DNA from: UKL13-2 sp031368465
GTDB lineage: Bacteria; Pseudomonadota; Gammaproteobacteria; Burkholderiales; Usitatibacteraceae
Direction: 5' to 3'
DNA: 5,771 bases
Assembly (NCBI GenBank): GCA_031368465.1
Contig: JANMNT010000156.1
Location: 1 to 5,771, forward strand
Within the stretch, counting starts at the first letter, position 1, and each line of letters starts with the position of its first letter. This document shows, in pieces, positions 1 to 5,771 of this stretch. Position numbers and translations under genes: made by a program. Below the pieces are notes generated by a model. That model was not told where the DNA came from, made no database searches, and saw only the letters and a program-made list of their open reading frames with translations.

Positions 1-3000
1 TTGGCGCGTTCGCTGCCGGTATAACGGGCGTGATGTTCGACCAGTGACATCAGGATGTCGGTATCAGCCTTGCCCAAATGTGCATCAGCCGCGGCTTTGT
101 CGGCGAGTGGTTCAATCGCGACCATCGCCGTATTGCAGCGCTTGTCAAACAGACCATCCTCGTCGAGCACATACGCCACGCCGCCTGACATGCCGGCGGC
201 AAAATTGCGCCCGGTTTTGCCAAGCACCACGACCGTACCGCCGGTCATGTATTCACAACCATGGTCACCGGTGCCTTCAACCACCGCCGACGCGCCGGAA
301 TTGCGCACGCAGAAGCGTTCACCGGCCACACCACGGAAATACGATTCACCGGCAATGGCGCCATACATCACGGTGTTGCCGACGATGATATTTTCAACCG
401 GGTCGCCCTTGAAAGCAGCGTGCGGGCGGACGATTATCTTGCCGCCGCTCAAACCCTTGCCGACGTAGTCATTGGCCTGGCCGGTGAGGTCCAGCGTGAC
501 CCCGCGCGCCAGAAATGCGCCGAAACTCTGGCCGGCAGTACCGGTCAGCTTGACGCTGATTGTGTCTTCGGCAAGCCCGCTGTGTCCATAACGCCGCGCC
601 ACTTCGCCCGATAACATGGCGCCAACCGTTCGATTCAGGTTGCGCACGCTGGTGGAAATCACCACCTTTTCTTTTTTCTCCAGGGCTGGCATTGCCTCGG
701 CAATCAGCTGATTATCGAGCGCCCCCTCAAGACCGTGGTCCTGCGTTTCGGTATGCAGACGTGAAACATATGCCGGCATGGCCGGCATATGGAAGATTTT
801 TGCAAAGTCGAGCCCCTTCGCTTTCCAGTGATCAACACCTTTGCGGGTATCGAGCAAATCCGCGCGGCCAATTAATTCGTCAAAGCGGCGAACACCCAGA
901 CTGGCCATGATCTCGCGAACCTCTTCGGCGACAAAAAAGAAGTAGTTCACAACATGCTCGGGTTGTCCGGAAAATTTCTTGCGCAATAACGGGTCTTGTG
1001 TGGCGACGCCAACCGGGCAGGTATTGAGGTGGCATTTGCGCATCATGATGCAGCCTTCGACCACCAGTGGTGCCGTTGCAAAGCCAAATTCATCCGCGCC
1101 AAGCAATGCGCCGATCACCACGTCGCGCCCGGTCTTGAGCTGGCCGTCAACCTGCACGGCAATGCGTCCGCGCAAACGGTTCAATACCAGTGTTTGCTGC
1201 GTTTCAGCCAGTCCCAGCTCCCACGGCGTGCCGGCATGTTTGATCGACGACACCGGTGATGCGCCGGTGCCGCCGTCGTGTCCGGCGATGGTCACATGAT
1301 CGGCCTTGGCTTTTGCCACGCCCGCGGCAACCGTTCCCACGCCGACTTCGGACACCAGCTTGACCGAGATCGATGCGCGTGAATTGGCGTTCTTCAAATC
1401 GTGAATCAATTGTGCCAAATCTTCGATCGAATAAATATCGTGATGGGGTGGCGGTGAAATCAATTCGACACCTGGCGTCGAAAAACGCAATTGGCCGATG
1501 TATTCCGATACTTTGTGTCCGGGCAATTGGCCGCCTTCACCGGGCTTGGCGCCTTGCGCCATCTTGATCTGGATTTGATCGGCCGATTGCAAATATTCAG
1601 CTGTCACCCCAAACCGTGCCGAGGCAACCTGTTTGATTTTGGAGCGCAATGAATCGCCTTTTTTCAGCGGGCTCGAGGCGATCTCGGCAACCACCGCATC
1701 ACCGAGTTTGCTCTTGAGCGATTCACCATCTTGTGCAATAGGAATAAATCGTTTGGGATCCTCACCGCCTTCGCCGGTATTGGATTTGCCGCCGATACGA
1801 TTCATGGCAATCGCCAGCGTGGCGTGGGCTTCGGTTGAAATCGAGCCGAGCGACATGGCGCCCGTGGCAAAACGTTTGACGATGTCTTTGGCGGATTCGA
1901 CCTCGGCAAGCGGCACCGGCTCACCCAGCGGCTTCAAATCGAACAGGCCGCGCAAGGTCATATGGCGGCGTGTTTGGTCGTTGATGATCTTGGCGTACTC
2001 TTTGTACGTGTCGTAGGAATTGTTGCGCGTTGAATGTTGCAATTTGGCAATCGCATCCGGTGTCCACATGTGTTCTTCGCCGCGCACACGGTAAGCGTAT
2101 TCGCCGCCGGCGTCGAGCTGGGTGCGTAGAACCGGATCATCGCCGAACGCTTTTTGGTGCAAGCGCATGGCCTCCTCGGCAATTTCGAAAATGCCGATGC
2201 CCTCGATGTTTGACGCGGTACCGGTGAAATACTGTTTGATAAATGCAGACGACAATCCAACGGCTTCAAAAATCTGCGCGCCGCAATAACTTTGGTAGGT
2301 CGAAATTCCCATCTTCGACATCACTTTGAGCAAGCCCTTTGAGACTGCCTTGATGTATTTTTTCTCGGCCTCTTGCTGGTCATATTCACCAATGTAGCCT
2401 TGCAAATGATGCAGCGTCTCGAGCGCGAGATACGGATGCACCGCGGCGGCGCCAAAGCCGCCGAGCAGCGCAAAGTGATGCGTCTCGCGCGCCGAGCCGG
2501 TTTCGACCACCAACCCGGTCGAGGTTCGCAGGCCCTTGCGCACCAGATGCTGGTGAATGCCACCGACTGCGAGCAACGCCGGAATGGCAACACGCGCGGC
2601 GTCGATTTTGCGATCCGACACGATCAATAGATTAAAACCAAGACGCAACGCGTCTTCGGCGTGTGCACACAAGCTCGCCATGGCCGCTTCAATACCTTCG
2701 GGGCCCCACGCGGCGGGGTAGGTGATATCCAATTCCTCGCTGCGTAAATAACCACCGGTGAATAGATCGATGTGGCGGATCTTCTCCATGTCGGAGGTGG
2801 TCAACACCGGTTGCGGAACCTCAAGCCAGCGGCCCGGGTCGGTGTGGTCGATATCGAGCAGGTTTGGCCGTGGCCCAATGGTGATGGCGGTCGACATGAC
2901 CAACTCTTCGCGAATCGGATCAATCGGTGGATTGGTCACCTGCGCAAACAATTGTTTGAAGTAGTGATACAAATTGCGCGGCTTGTCCGACATCACCGCC

Positions 3001-4535
3001 AGCGGCGAGTCGTTGCCCATTGAGCCGGTTGCTTCAATGCCGTTTTGCACCATCGGTGCCATGATGACTTTAAGATCTTCCTGCGTGTAACCGAACGCCT
3101 GTTGACGGTCGAGCAGGCTGACGGTGGTCGGCTCCGACGGGGCCGGTTCGGGTAATTCATCCAAACGAATGCGCGCCTGCGTGACCCATTCACGATACGG
3201 CTTGGCCGTTGCCAGATCATTTTTGAGATCGTCATCGTTGATGATCTTGCCGCGCTCGATATCGACCAGAAACATGCGCCCAGGTTGCAAGCGCCATTTT
3301 TTGACAATTTTTTCTTCCGGGATATCGAGCACACCCGCTTCGGACGCGAGCACCACCATATCGTCATCAGTCAATATGTATCGTGCCGGACGCAGGCCGT
3401 TGCGATCGAGCGTCGCGCCAATCTGGCGGCCGTCGGTAAATGCCATCGCCGCCGGGCCATCCCACGCCTCCATCAATGTCGCGTGGTATTCGTAGAAGGC
3501 TTTACGATCCTCATCCATCAATTTATGACCGCTCCATGCTTCCGGAATCATCATCATCATCGCGTGGGCAAGCGAATAGCCGCCCATCACCAGCATTTCA
3601 AGGCAGTTATCAAACGACGCCGAATCCGATTGGCCGTCGTAAATCAGCGGCCAGATTTTTTTCAGGTCGTCCTTGAGGATCGGTGAGGCGATTGACTGCT
3701 GACGTGCACGAATCCAATTGACGTTGCCACGCAGCGTGTTGATTTCACCGTTGTGCGCGACCATACGAAACGGATGCGCGAGATCCCAGGTCGGAAAGGT
3801 GTTGGTTGAAAAACGCTGGTGGACCAGCGCCAATGCGGTGACCATGGCCGGGTCCTGCAGGTCGGTGTAGTACTTGCCGACCTGATCTGCCAGCAACATG
3901 CCCTTGTAGACGATGGTGCGGGTTGAAAACGACGGGACGTAAAATTCTTTGCCATGGCGCAGGTTGAGCGCCTGAATCGCGTGTCCGGCACCTTTGCGGA
4001 TAATGTACAACTTGCGCTCGAGGTCGTCCTGCGACATATCGCTGGCACCGCGCGCGACAAACACCTGACGGATCACCGGTTCGACCGCAATGGTGGCTTT
4101 CGACAGACCTTGATTATTGGTCGGCACATTGCGCCAGCCAAGCAGAATTTGGCCTTCGTTGTGAATGGCTCGCTCGATCTCCTGCTCACAAGCCATGCGC
4201 GAGGCAGGCTCCTGTGGCAAAAATACCATGCCAACACCGTAGTGGCCGATTGCCGGCAACGTGATGCCCTGTTTGCCGCAGGCGCGGCGCAAATGCAAAT
4301 CCGGCAATTGGATCAGAATGCCGGCACCATCGCCAAGCAACGGATCGTATCCGGTCGCACCCCGGTGCGAAAGATTGTCGAGAATCTTCAGGCCCTGCGC
4401 GACCATTGAGTGGGTCTTTTTGCCCTTGATATTCGCAATAAAGCCGACACCGCAGGCGTCGTGTTCGTTATGCGGGCTGTAAAGGCCCTGTTCGCCGGGT
4501 TGGTCTGAAGGCGGCTGTGCGGGTGGATGCGGCAT
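1..4535 (-). CDS. gltB: Glutamate synthase (NADPH) large/alpha subunit, 3' end cut by window edge
   Basis: GltB makes two glutamates from glutamine and 2-oxoglutarate in cytoplasmic ammonia assimilation, with electrons supplied through the GltD subunit. About 1511 codons are visible without a stop; the family usually has about 1500-1580 residues, so only a short C-terminal tail is missing. Seen in order: a 27-residue Pro-rich propeptide, then Cys28 (DACGVGF), the N-terminal nucleophile of the class II glutaminase domain; Arg58 (SHRGA), equal to Arg31 of the mature enzyme; Asn262-Gly263 (HNGEINTLRGN); a central linker domain; the FMN/2-oxoglutarate synthase domain with GAMSLGSIS (about 892-900), PGEGGQLPGHK (998-1008) and HDGGTGASP (from 1086); the 3Fe-4S cysteines C1162, C1168 and C1173 (CX5CX4C); and the C-terminal beta-helix with GKGLSGGK (1359-1366). 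All key residues I checked are present. The chosen start, ATG at 4535, has GGAG 10 nt upstream and gives a propeptide of normal size. An in-frame ATG at 4613 is possible but less likely. gltD is expected downstream, outside the window. Confidence 0.98.
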   Translation of the reverse strand, partial: MPHPPAQPPSDQPGEQGLYSPHNEHDACGVGFIANIKGKKTHSMVAQGLKILDNLSHRGATGYDPLLGDGAGILIQLPDLHLRRACGKQGITLPAIGHYGVGMVFLPQEPASRMACEQEIERAIHNEGQILLGWRNVPTNNQGLSKATIAVEPVIRQVFVARGASDMSQDDLERKLYIIRKGAGHAIQALNLRHGKEFYVPSFSTRTIVYKGMLLADQVGKYYTDLQDPAMVTALALVHQRFSTNTFPTWDLAHPFRMVAHNGEINTLRGNVNWIRARQQSIASPILKDDLKKIWPLIYDGQSDSASFDNCLEMLVMGGYSLAHAMMMMIPEAWSGHKLMDEDRKAFYEYHATLMEAWDGPAAMAFTDGRQIGATLDRNGLRPARYILTDDDMVVLASEAGVLDIPEEKIVKKWRLQPGRMFLVDIERGKIINDDDLKNDLATAKPYREWVTQARIRLDELPEPAPSEPTTVSLLDRQQAFGYTQEDLKVIMAPMVQNGIEATGSMGNDSPLAVMSDKPRNLYHYFKQLFAQVTNPPIDPIREELVMSTAITIGPRPNLLDIDHTDPGRWLEVPQPVLTTSDMEKIRHIDLFTGGYLRSEELDITYPAAWGPEGIEAAMASLCAHAEDALRLGFNLLIVSDRKIDAARVAIPALLAVGGIHQHLVRKGLRTSTGLVVETGSARETHHFALLGGFGAAAVHPYLALETLHHLQGYIGEYDQQEAEKKYIKAVSKGLLKVMSKMGISTYQSYCGAQIFEAVGLSSAFIKQYFTGTASNIEGIGIFEIAEEAMRLHQKAFGDDPVLRTQLDAGGEYAYRVRGEEHMWTPDAIAKLQHSTRNNSYDTYKEYAKIINDQTRRHMTLRGLFDLKPLGEPVPLAEVESAKDIVKRFATGAMSLGSISTEAHATLAIAMNRIGGKSNTGEGGEDPKRFIPIAQDGESLKSKLGDAVVAEIASSPLKKGDSLRSKIKQVASARFGVTAEYLQSADQIQIKMAQGAKPGEGGQLPGHKVSEYIGQLRFSTPGVELISPPPHHDIYSIEDLAQLIHDLKNANSRASISVKLVSEVGVGTVAAGVAKAKADHVTIAGHDGGTGASPVSSIKHAGTPWELGLAETQQTLVLNRLRGRIAVQVDGQLKTGRDVVIGALLGADEFGFATAPLVVEGCIMMRKCHLNTCPVGVATQDPLLRKKFSGQPEHVVNYFFFVAEEVREIMASLGVRRFDELIGRADLLDTRKGVDHWKAKGLDFAKIFHMPAMPAYVSRLHTETQDHGLEGALDNQLIAEAMPALEKKEKVVISTSVRNLNRTVGAMLSGEVARRYGHSGLAEDTISVKLTGTAGQSFGAFLARGVTLDLTGQANDYVGKGLSGGKIIVRPHAAFKGDPVENIIVGNTVMYGAIAGESYFRGVAGERFCVRNSGASAVVEGTGDHGCEYMTGGTVVVLGKTGRNFAAGMSGGVAYVLDEDGLFDKRCNTAMVAIEPLADKAAADAHLGKADTDILMSLVEHHARYTGSERA
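767..791. repeat. Perfect inverted repeat inside gltB (11-bp arms, 3-bp centre)
   Basis: CATATGCCGGC at 767-777 and GCCGGCATATG at 781-791 are exact reverse complements around the centre ATG. The site lies within the gltB reading frame and encodes HMPAMPAY, a segment just after the Fe-S region. The repeated MPA in the protein explains part of the symmetry. The match of synonymous positions across all 11 bp is more than the protein requires. No function is known to me. Confidence 0.9.
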
Positions 4536-4545
4536 AACGGGAAAT

Positions 4546-4549
4546 CTCC
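4546..4549 (-). promoter_or_regulatory. gltB ribosome binding site
   Basis: On the minus strand, GGAG (within TTGGAGATTT) sits 10 nt before the ATG at 4535. The spacing is slightly long but acceptable, and it supports this start over the in-frame ATG at 4613. The upstream ATG has only a weak CAGG in front of it. Confidence 0.65.
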
Positions 4550-4632
4550 AATAAACGCGGACCGTGTTGCCAAACACCGACGAATCAGGTGGGCCAACAA
4601 AACGGTCTCTCATCTGAACCTGAATTGAATTT

Positions 4633-4670
4633 TCACGCAAAAAACCGACCAAGCGGCTTCTTGCGCGTGA
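4633..4670 (-). promoter_or_regulatory. Hairpin in the gltB leader (15-bp stem with a 2-nt bulge)
   Basis: Read on the minus strand, TCACGC pairs with GCGTGA, a GC dinucleotide bulges out, and AAGAAGCCG pairs with CGGTTTTTT around the loop CTTGGT. Two of the pairs are G-U. Those wobbles pair only in the minus-strand RNA and become A-C mismatches in the plus-strand RNA, so the fold favours gltB mRNA. It lies about 98-135 nt upstream of the gltB start. The run of six U is inside the stem, and the inner hairpin followed by U residues resembles a weak intrinsic terminator. A leader structure or attenuator is possible; the function is inferred only. Confidence 0.5.
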
Positions 4671-4776
4671 CAACGTCCGGGAGATTCGGCTTTTGGCCTT
4701 GGCGGATTCAGCGTGACTGGCAACGGGATAGGGTGGCGCAATTGGCTGAAAAACAATGACTTGTCCGGCAGTCCGC

Positions 4777-4805
4777 ATCATAGCGTGCTAATTGGTGCGG
4801 TGCAA
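4777..4805 (-). promoter_or_regulatory. Candidate sigma-70 promoter for gltB
   Basis: On the minus strand, TTGCAC (4800-4805) and TATGAT (4777-4782) are separated by exactly 17 bp. The -10 box matches TATAAT at five of six bases; the -35 box is poor, with only TTG conserved. Transcription would start near 4770 and give a leader of about 235 nt that contains the hairpin at 4633-4670. A closer promoter cannot be excluded. Confidence 0.4.
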
Positions 4806-4870
4806 TAAGGGGCGAACCGACCTGGGTCAATGGGTCGCGCGATCCGGCGGGCAAAAAGACGCCGAAAACA

Positions 4871-4903
4871 GCCGGAAGTCAGACTACTATCGCACTTACC
4901 GGC
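4871..4903. repeat. Imperfect inverted repeat in the intergenic region
   Basis: GCCGGAAGT (4871-4879) pairs with ACTTACCGGC (4894-4903) over nine base pairs, with one bulged A and a 14-nt loop. It has no adjacent U-run on the plus strand and lies upstream of both candidate promoters. It could be a protein-binding site or a chance structure; I cannot assign a role. Confidence 0.4.
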
Positions 4904-5001
4904 GGGACGCTGGTCTGGCATGAGTGGGCCAACGACCCTCGATCAGGGCAACCGAAAACCCGTAAGTCGCTCAAAACGTCACAAAATCGGCGCATAATCG
5001 C

Positions 5002-5030
5002 TTGCAACTAAGTGAAAGTTGCGCTTTAAT
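5002..5030 (+). promoter_or_regulatory. Candidate sigma-70 promoter for the lipoprotein unit
   Basis: TTGCAA (5002-5007) and TTTAAT (5025-5030) are spaced by 17 bp. They match the consensus boxes at four and five of six positions. The start of transcription would be near 5037, about 50 nt before the leader frame and 130 nt before the lipoprotein GTG. A CATAAT at 4993-4998 is an alternative -10 but has no good -35. Confidence 0.5.
5004..5022. repeat. Palindrome in the promoter spacer, possible operator
   Basis: GCAACT (5004-5009) and AGTTGC (5017-5022) form a perfect 6-bp inverted repeat with a 7-bp centre. It overlaps the -35 box and the spacer of the candidate lipoprotein promoter, where a repressor site would be expected. 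I do not recognise the motif as that of a known regulator. Confidence 0.4.
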
Positions 5031-5036
5031 AAAGCG
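5022..5036. repeat. Short perfect inverted repeat over the -10 box
   Basis: CGCTTT (5022-5027) and AAAGCG (5031-5036) are exact reverse complements with the 3-bp centre AAT. It abuts the palindrome at 5004-5022 and covers the candidate -10 box TTTAAT. It is AT-rich and short, so chance is possible. Confidence 0.35.
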
Positions 5037-5077
5037 AGATAACTTCATAATTTTGAAGAAATTTGCAGTTTTCAAAC

Positions 5078-5083
5078 GAGGTG
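5078..5083 (+). promoter_or_regulatory. Strong Shine-Dalgarno of the leader frame
   Basis: GAGGTG lies 4 nt before the ATG at 5088, so GAGG is 6 nt from the start codon, near the ideal spacing. It is a stronger match than the site in front of the lipoprotein gene itself. Confidence 0.5.
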
Positions 5084-5087
5084 TTTC

Positions 5088-5174
5088 ATGGTCTTCGACG
5101 AAACATTTTGCAAAACGGTCGACCTGCAGGTTTCTTCTTCAATCGATGACAAAAGAGGGATACGCCGTGGCTAA
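5088..5174 (+). CDS. Putative 28-codon leader peptide overlapping the lipoprotein start
   Basis: An ATG with an excellent Shine-Dalgarno opens a 28-residue frame, starting MVFDETFCKTVDLQ and ending KRGIRRG, that stops at TAA 5172-5174. The stop lies 8 nt inside the lipoprotein gene, whose GTG start (5167-5169) is in another frame; the shared bases read GTGGCTAA. This geometry is typical of translational coupling: ribosomes finishing the short frame could restart at the GTG. The peptide is hydrophilic, has no membrane segment or recognisable motif, and its sequence resembles no family known to me. It may be a regulatory upstream frame rather than a functional protein. A chance frame is possible given the length, but the ribosome binding site argues for translation. 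Confidence 0.4.
   Translation: MVFDETFCKTVDLQVSSSIDDKRGIRRG
5155..5159 (+). promoter_or_regulatory. Ribosome binding site deciding the lipoprotein GTG start
   Basis: GAGGG ends 7 nt before GTG 5167. The in-frame ATG at 5203 lacks any purine-rich site upstream, and for the in-frame ATG at 5146 the nearest purine-rich run (GCAGG) is 15 nt away. The GTG is therefore preferred. The site lies inside the leader frame. Confidence 0.6.
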
Positions 5175-5771
5175 TCAACTTCTTACCGGCAATGCGGCTC
5201 AAATGAGCCATCTCGATACAAAGAGTCGCTGGATAAATCGCCTGTTGGCGGCATCGTTGGCAATAGGCGCGGCGGCATTGCTCGCAGCCTGCGGTGGTGG
5301 CGGTGCGGCTGCTCCCACCAATTCGCCTGACAACCCCGTGACAGTGCTGCCGTCAACCGCCAGCGTGTACCCGAATGAGTCAACGACGTTCACCATTTCT
5401 GGCGGTCGTTCACCATATGTGGTGGCCTCTCAGAACCCGACGGTTATTCCCAACCCGACCGTCAGTGGATCAACCTTTACCGTTCGGCCGAATAATGTGA
5501 CAACGGACACCGCAGTCACATTGGAAATTCGCGACGGCTCGGCACCACCCAAGACACAAACTGTTTCCGCAACCGTGCGTGCATCGACGGTTGACAATGC
5601 CATTACCGTTTCGAATAGTTCGGGCACCTGCGGCGCCGCGCAACTTTGTTCGGGTTGGAACGAGTATGTCATCCGGGCCGACGGGGCGCGCATTACCACC
5701 TGGATCAATGGAATTCAGGGGACGGATTACATCGAGCAAGACCCCTCCATTCCAAACTTCGGCAAGATGGG
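5167..5771 (+). CDS. Lipoprotein with Ig-like domain and a partial DUF1080-like C-terminus, 3' end cut by window edge
   Basis: 201 complete codons are visible. A basic stretch (KSRWINR, 19-25) and a hydrophobic segment lead to the lipobox LAAC with Cys42, followed by a Gly-rich tether. This indicates export and lipid anchoring at the cell envelope. Residues about 58-138 are rich in Thr, Ser, Val and Pro with alternating beta-strand patterns (TTFTISGGRSPYVV), like an Ig-like domain of betaproteobacterial surface lipoproteins. A Cys pair follows (C155 and C161, CGAAQLC). From Trp164 the sequence changes to WNEYVIRADG and RITTWINGIQGTDY, which I recognise as the C-terminal half of DUF1080 (PF06439, 3-keto-disaccharide hydrolase family, a concanavalin-like fold). 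The N-terminal half of that domain, usually containing a LFNGKDL-like motif, is absent. After Trp164 codons such as GGG, GGA and CGG are frequent, unlike gltB, though the sample is small. Start: GTG with GAGGG 7 nt upstream; ATG 5203 would give a more usual 29-residue signal peptide. Substrate unknown. Confidence 0.85.
   Translation, partial: MANQLLTGNAAQMSHLDTKSRWINRLLAASLAIGAAALLAACGGGGAAAPTNSPDNPVTVLPSTASVYPNESTTFTISGGRSPYVVASQNPTVIPNPTVSGSTFTVRPNNVTTDTAVTLEIRDGSAPPKTQTVSATVRASTVDNAITVSNSSGTCGAAQLCSGWNEYVIRADGARITTWINGIQGTDYIEQDPSIPNFGKM

Larger units (their letters stand above)
4536..5087. other. Divergent intergenic region between gltB and the lipoprotein unit
   Basis: About 550 bp separate the gltB start from the leader frame of the rightward gene. 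I found no convincing protein gene or tRNA here. It contains the gltB ribosome binding site, candidate promoters pointing both ways and several inverted repeats, each listed separately. Both flanking units are transcribed outward, so no terminator is needed and no clear one is seen. The block near 4810-4970 shows only one inverted repeat (4871-4903) and nothing else that I can name. Confidence 0.75.

Noticed and set aside
3549..3560. Four tandem CAT units, a possible microsatellite.
   Set aside because: They encode the Met run in HAMMMMIPEAW, a normally conserved part of GltB, and are too short to suggest phase variation.
44..4482. Many open frames of 60-150 codons on the plus strand, and others in alternative minus frames, across this span.
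   Set aside because: All lie over the continuous gltB frame, have compositions typical of shadow translations (rich in Arg, Pro, His, Ser), and lack credible ribosome sites or recognisable domains.
4639..4659. A rho-independent terminator on the minus strand.
   Set aside because: The inner stem is weak and the U-run is paired within the longer 15-bp hairpin. No minus-strand gene ends here, so I list it as a leader hairpin only.
4784..4804. Possible NtrC-type site (GCACC half-sites) upstream of gltB.
   Set aside because: Only one half resembles the GCACC-N5-GGTGC consensus; the second half does not match, and I found no good sigma-54 -24/-12 pair in the leader.
4834..4841. TCGCGCGA palindrome.
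   Set aside because: Short self-complementary CG-rich octamers are common by chance in moderately GC-rich DNA, and it has no positional relation to a promoter box.
5203..5205. ATG as the lipoprotein start, giving a more usual 29-residue signal peptide.
   Set aside because: There is no Shine-Dalgarno upstream, whereas GTG 5167 has GAGGG at 7 nt. Kept as an alternative.
5183..5739. Minus-strand open frames opposite the lipoprotein gene.
   Set aside because: The plus-strand frame has a lipobox, a ribosome binding site and recognisable domains; the antisense frames show none of these.

Overview
The window looks like ordinary bacterial chromosome, moderately GC-rich, most likely from a betaproteobacterium. 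That placement rests on how the glutamate synthase reads (for example the DACGVGFIANIKGKK start of the mature enzyme) and on the style of the lipoprotein. It is from memory of these families, not from a search.

Layout: positions 1-4535 are one uninterrupted minus-strand reading frame, the large (alpha) subunit of NADPH-dependent glutamate synthase, gltB. Its 3' end runs off the left edge, so only the last few dozen residues are missing. I translated it essentially throughout and found no stop or frameshift. Every long plus-strand frame lying over it is a shadow. Positions 4536-5087 are a divergent intergenic region. It holds the gltB ribosome binding site, a long possible gltB leader with a 15-bp RNA hairpin, a candidate gltB promoter, another inverted repeat, and a good candidate sigma-70 promoter for the rightward gene with a palindrome in its spacer. 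Positions 5088-5174 carry a 28-codon leader reading frame with an excellent Shine-Dalgarno. It ends 8 nt inside the next gene. Positions 5167-5771 are the 5' part of a lipoprotein gene on the plus strand, cut by the right edge.

How the parts work together: GltB uses glutamine and 2-oxoglutarate to make glutamate, together with the GltD subunit, whose gene would be expected just beyond the left edge. The lipoprotein is probably unrelated in function and only shares the divergent intergenic region. Its most notable property is its architecture. A lipobox and an Ig-like beta-sandwich domain lead directly into what looks like the C-terminal half of a DUF1080 (3-keto-disaccharide hydrolase, PF06439) domain, with no N-terminal half. 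That could be a real gene fusion or deletion, or an assembly chimera.

I see no CRISPR array, mobile element, tRNA, rRNA or defence system here. The points worth a second look are the lipoprotein junction, the overlapping leader frame and the gltB leader hairpin.
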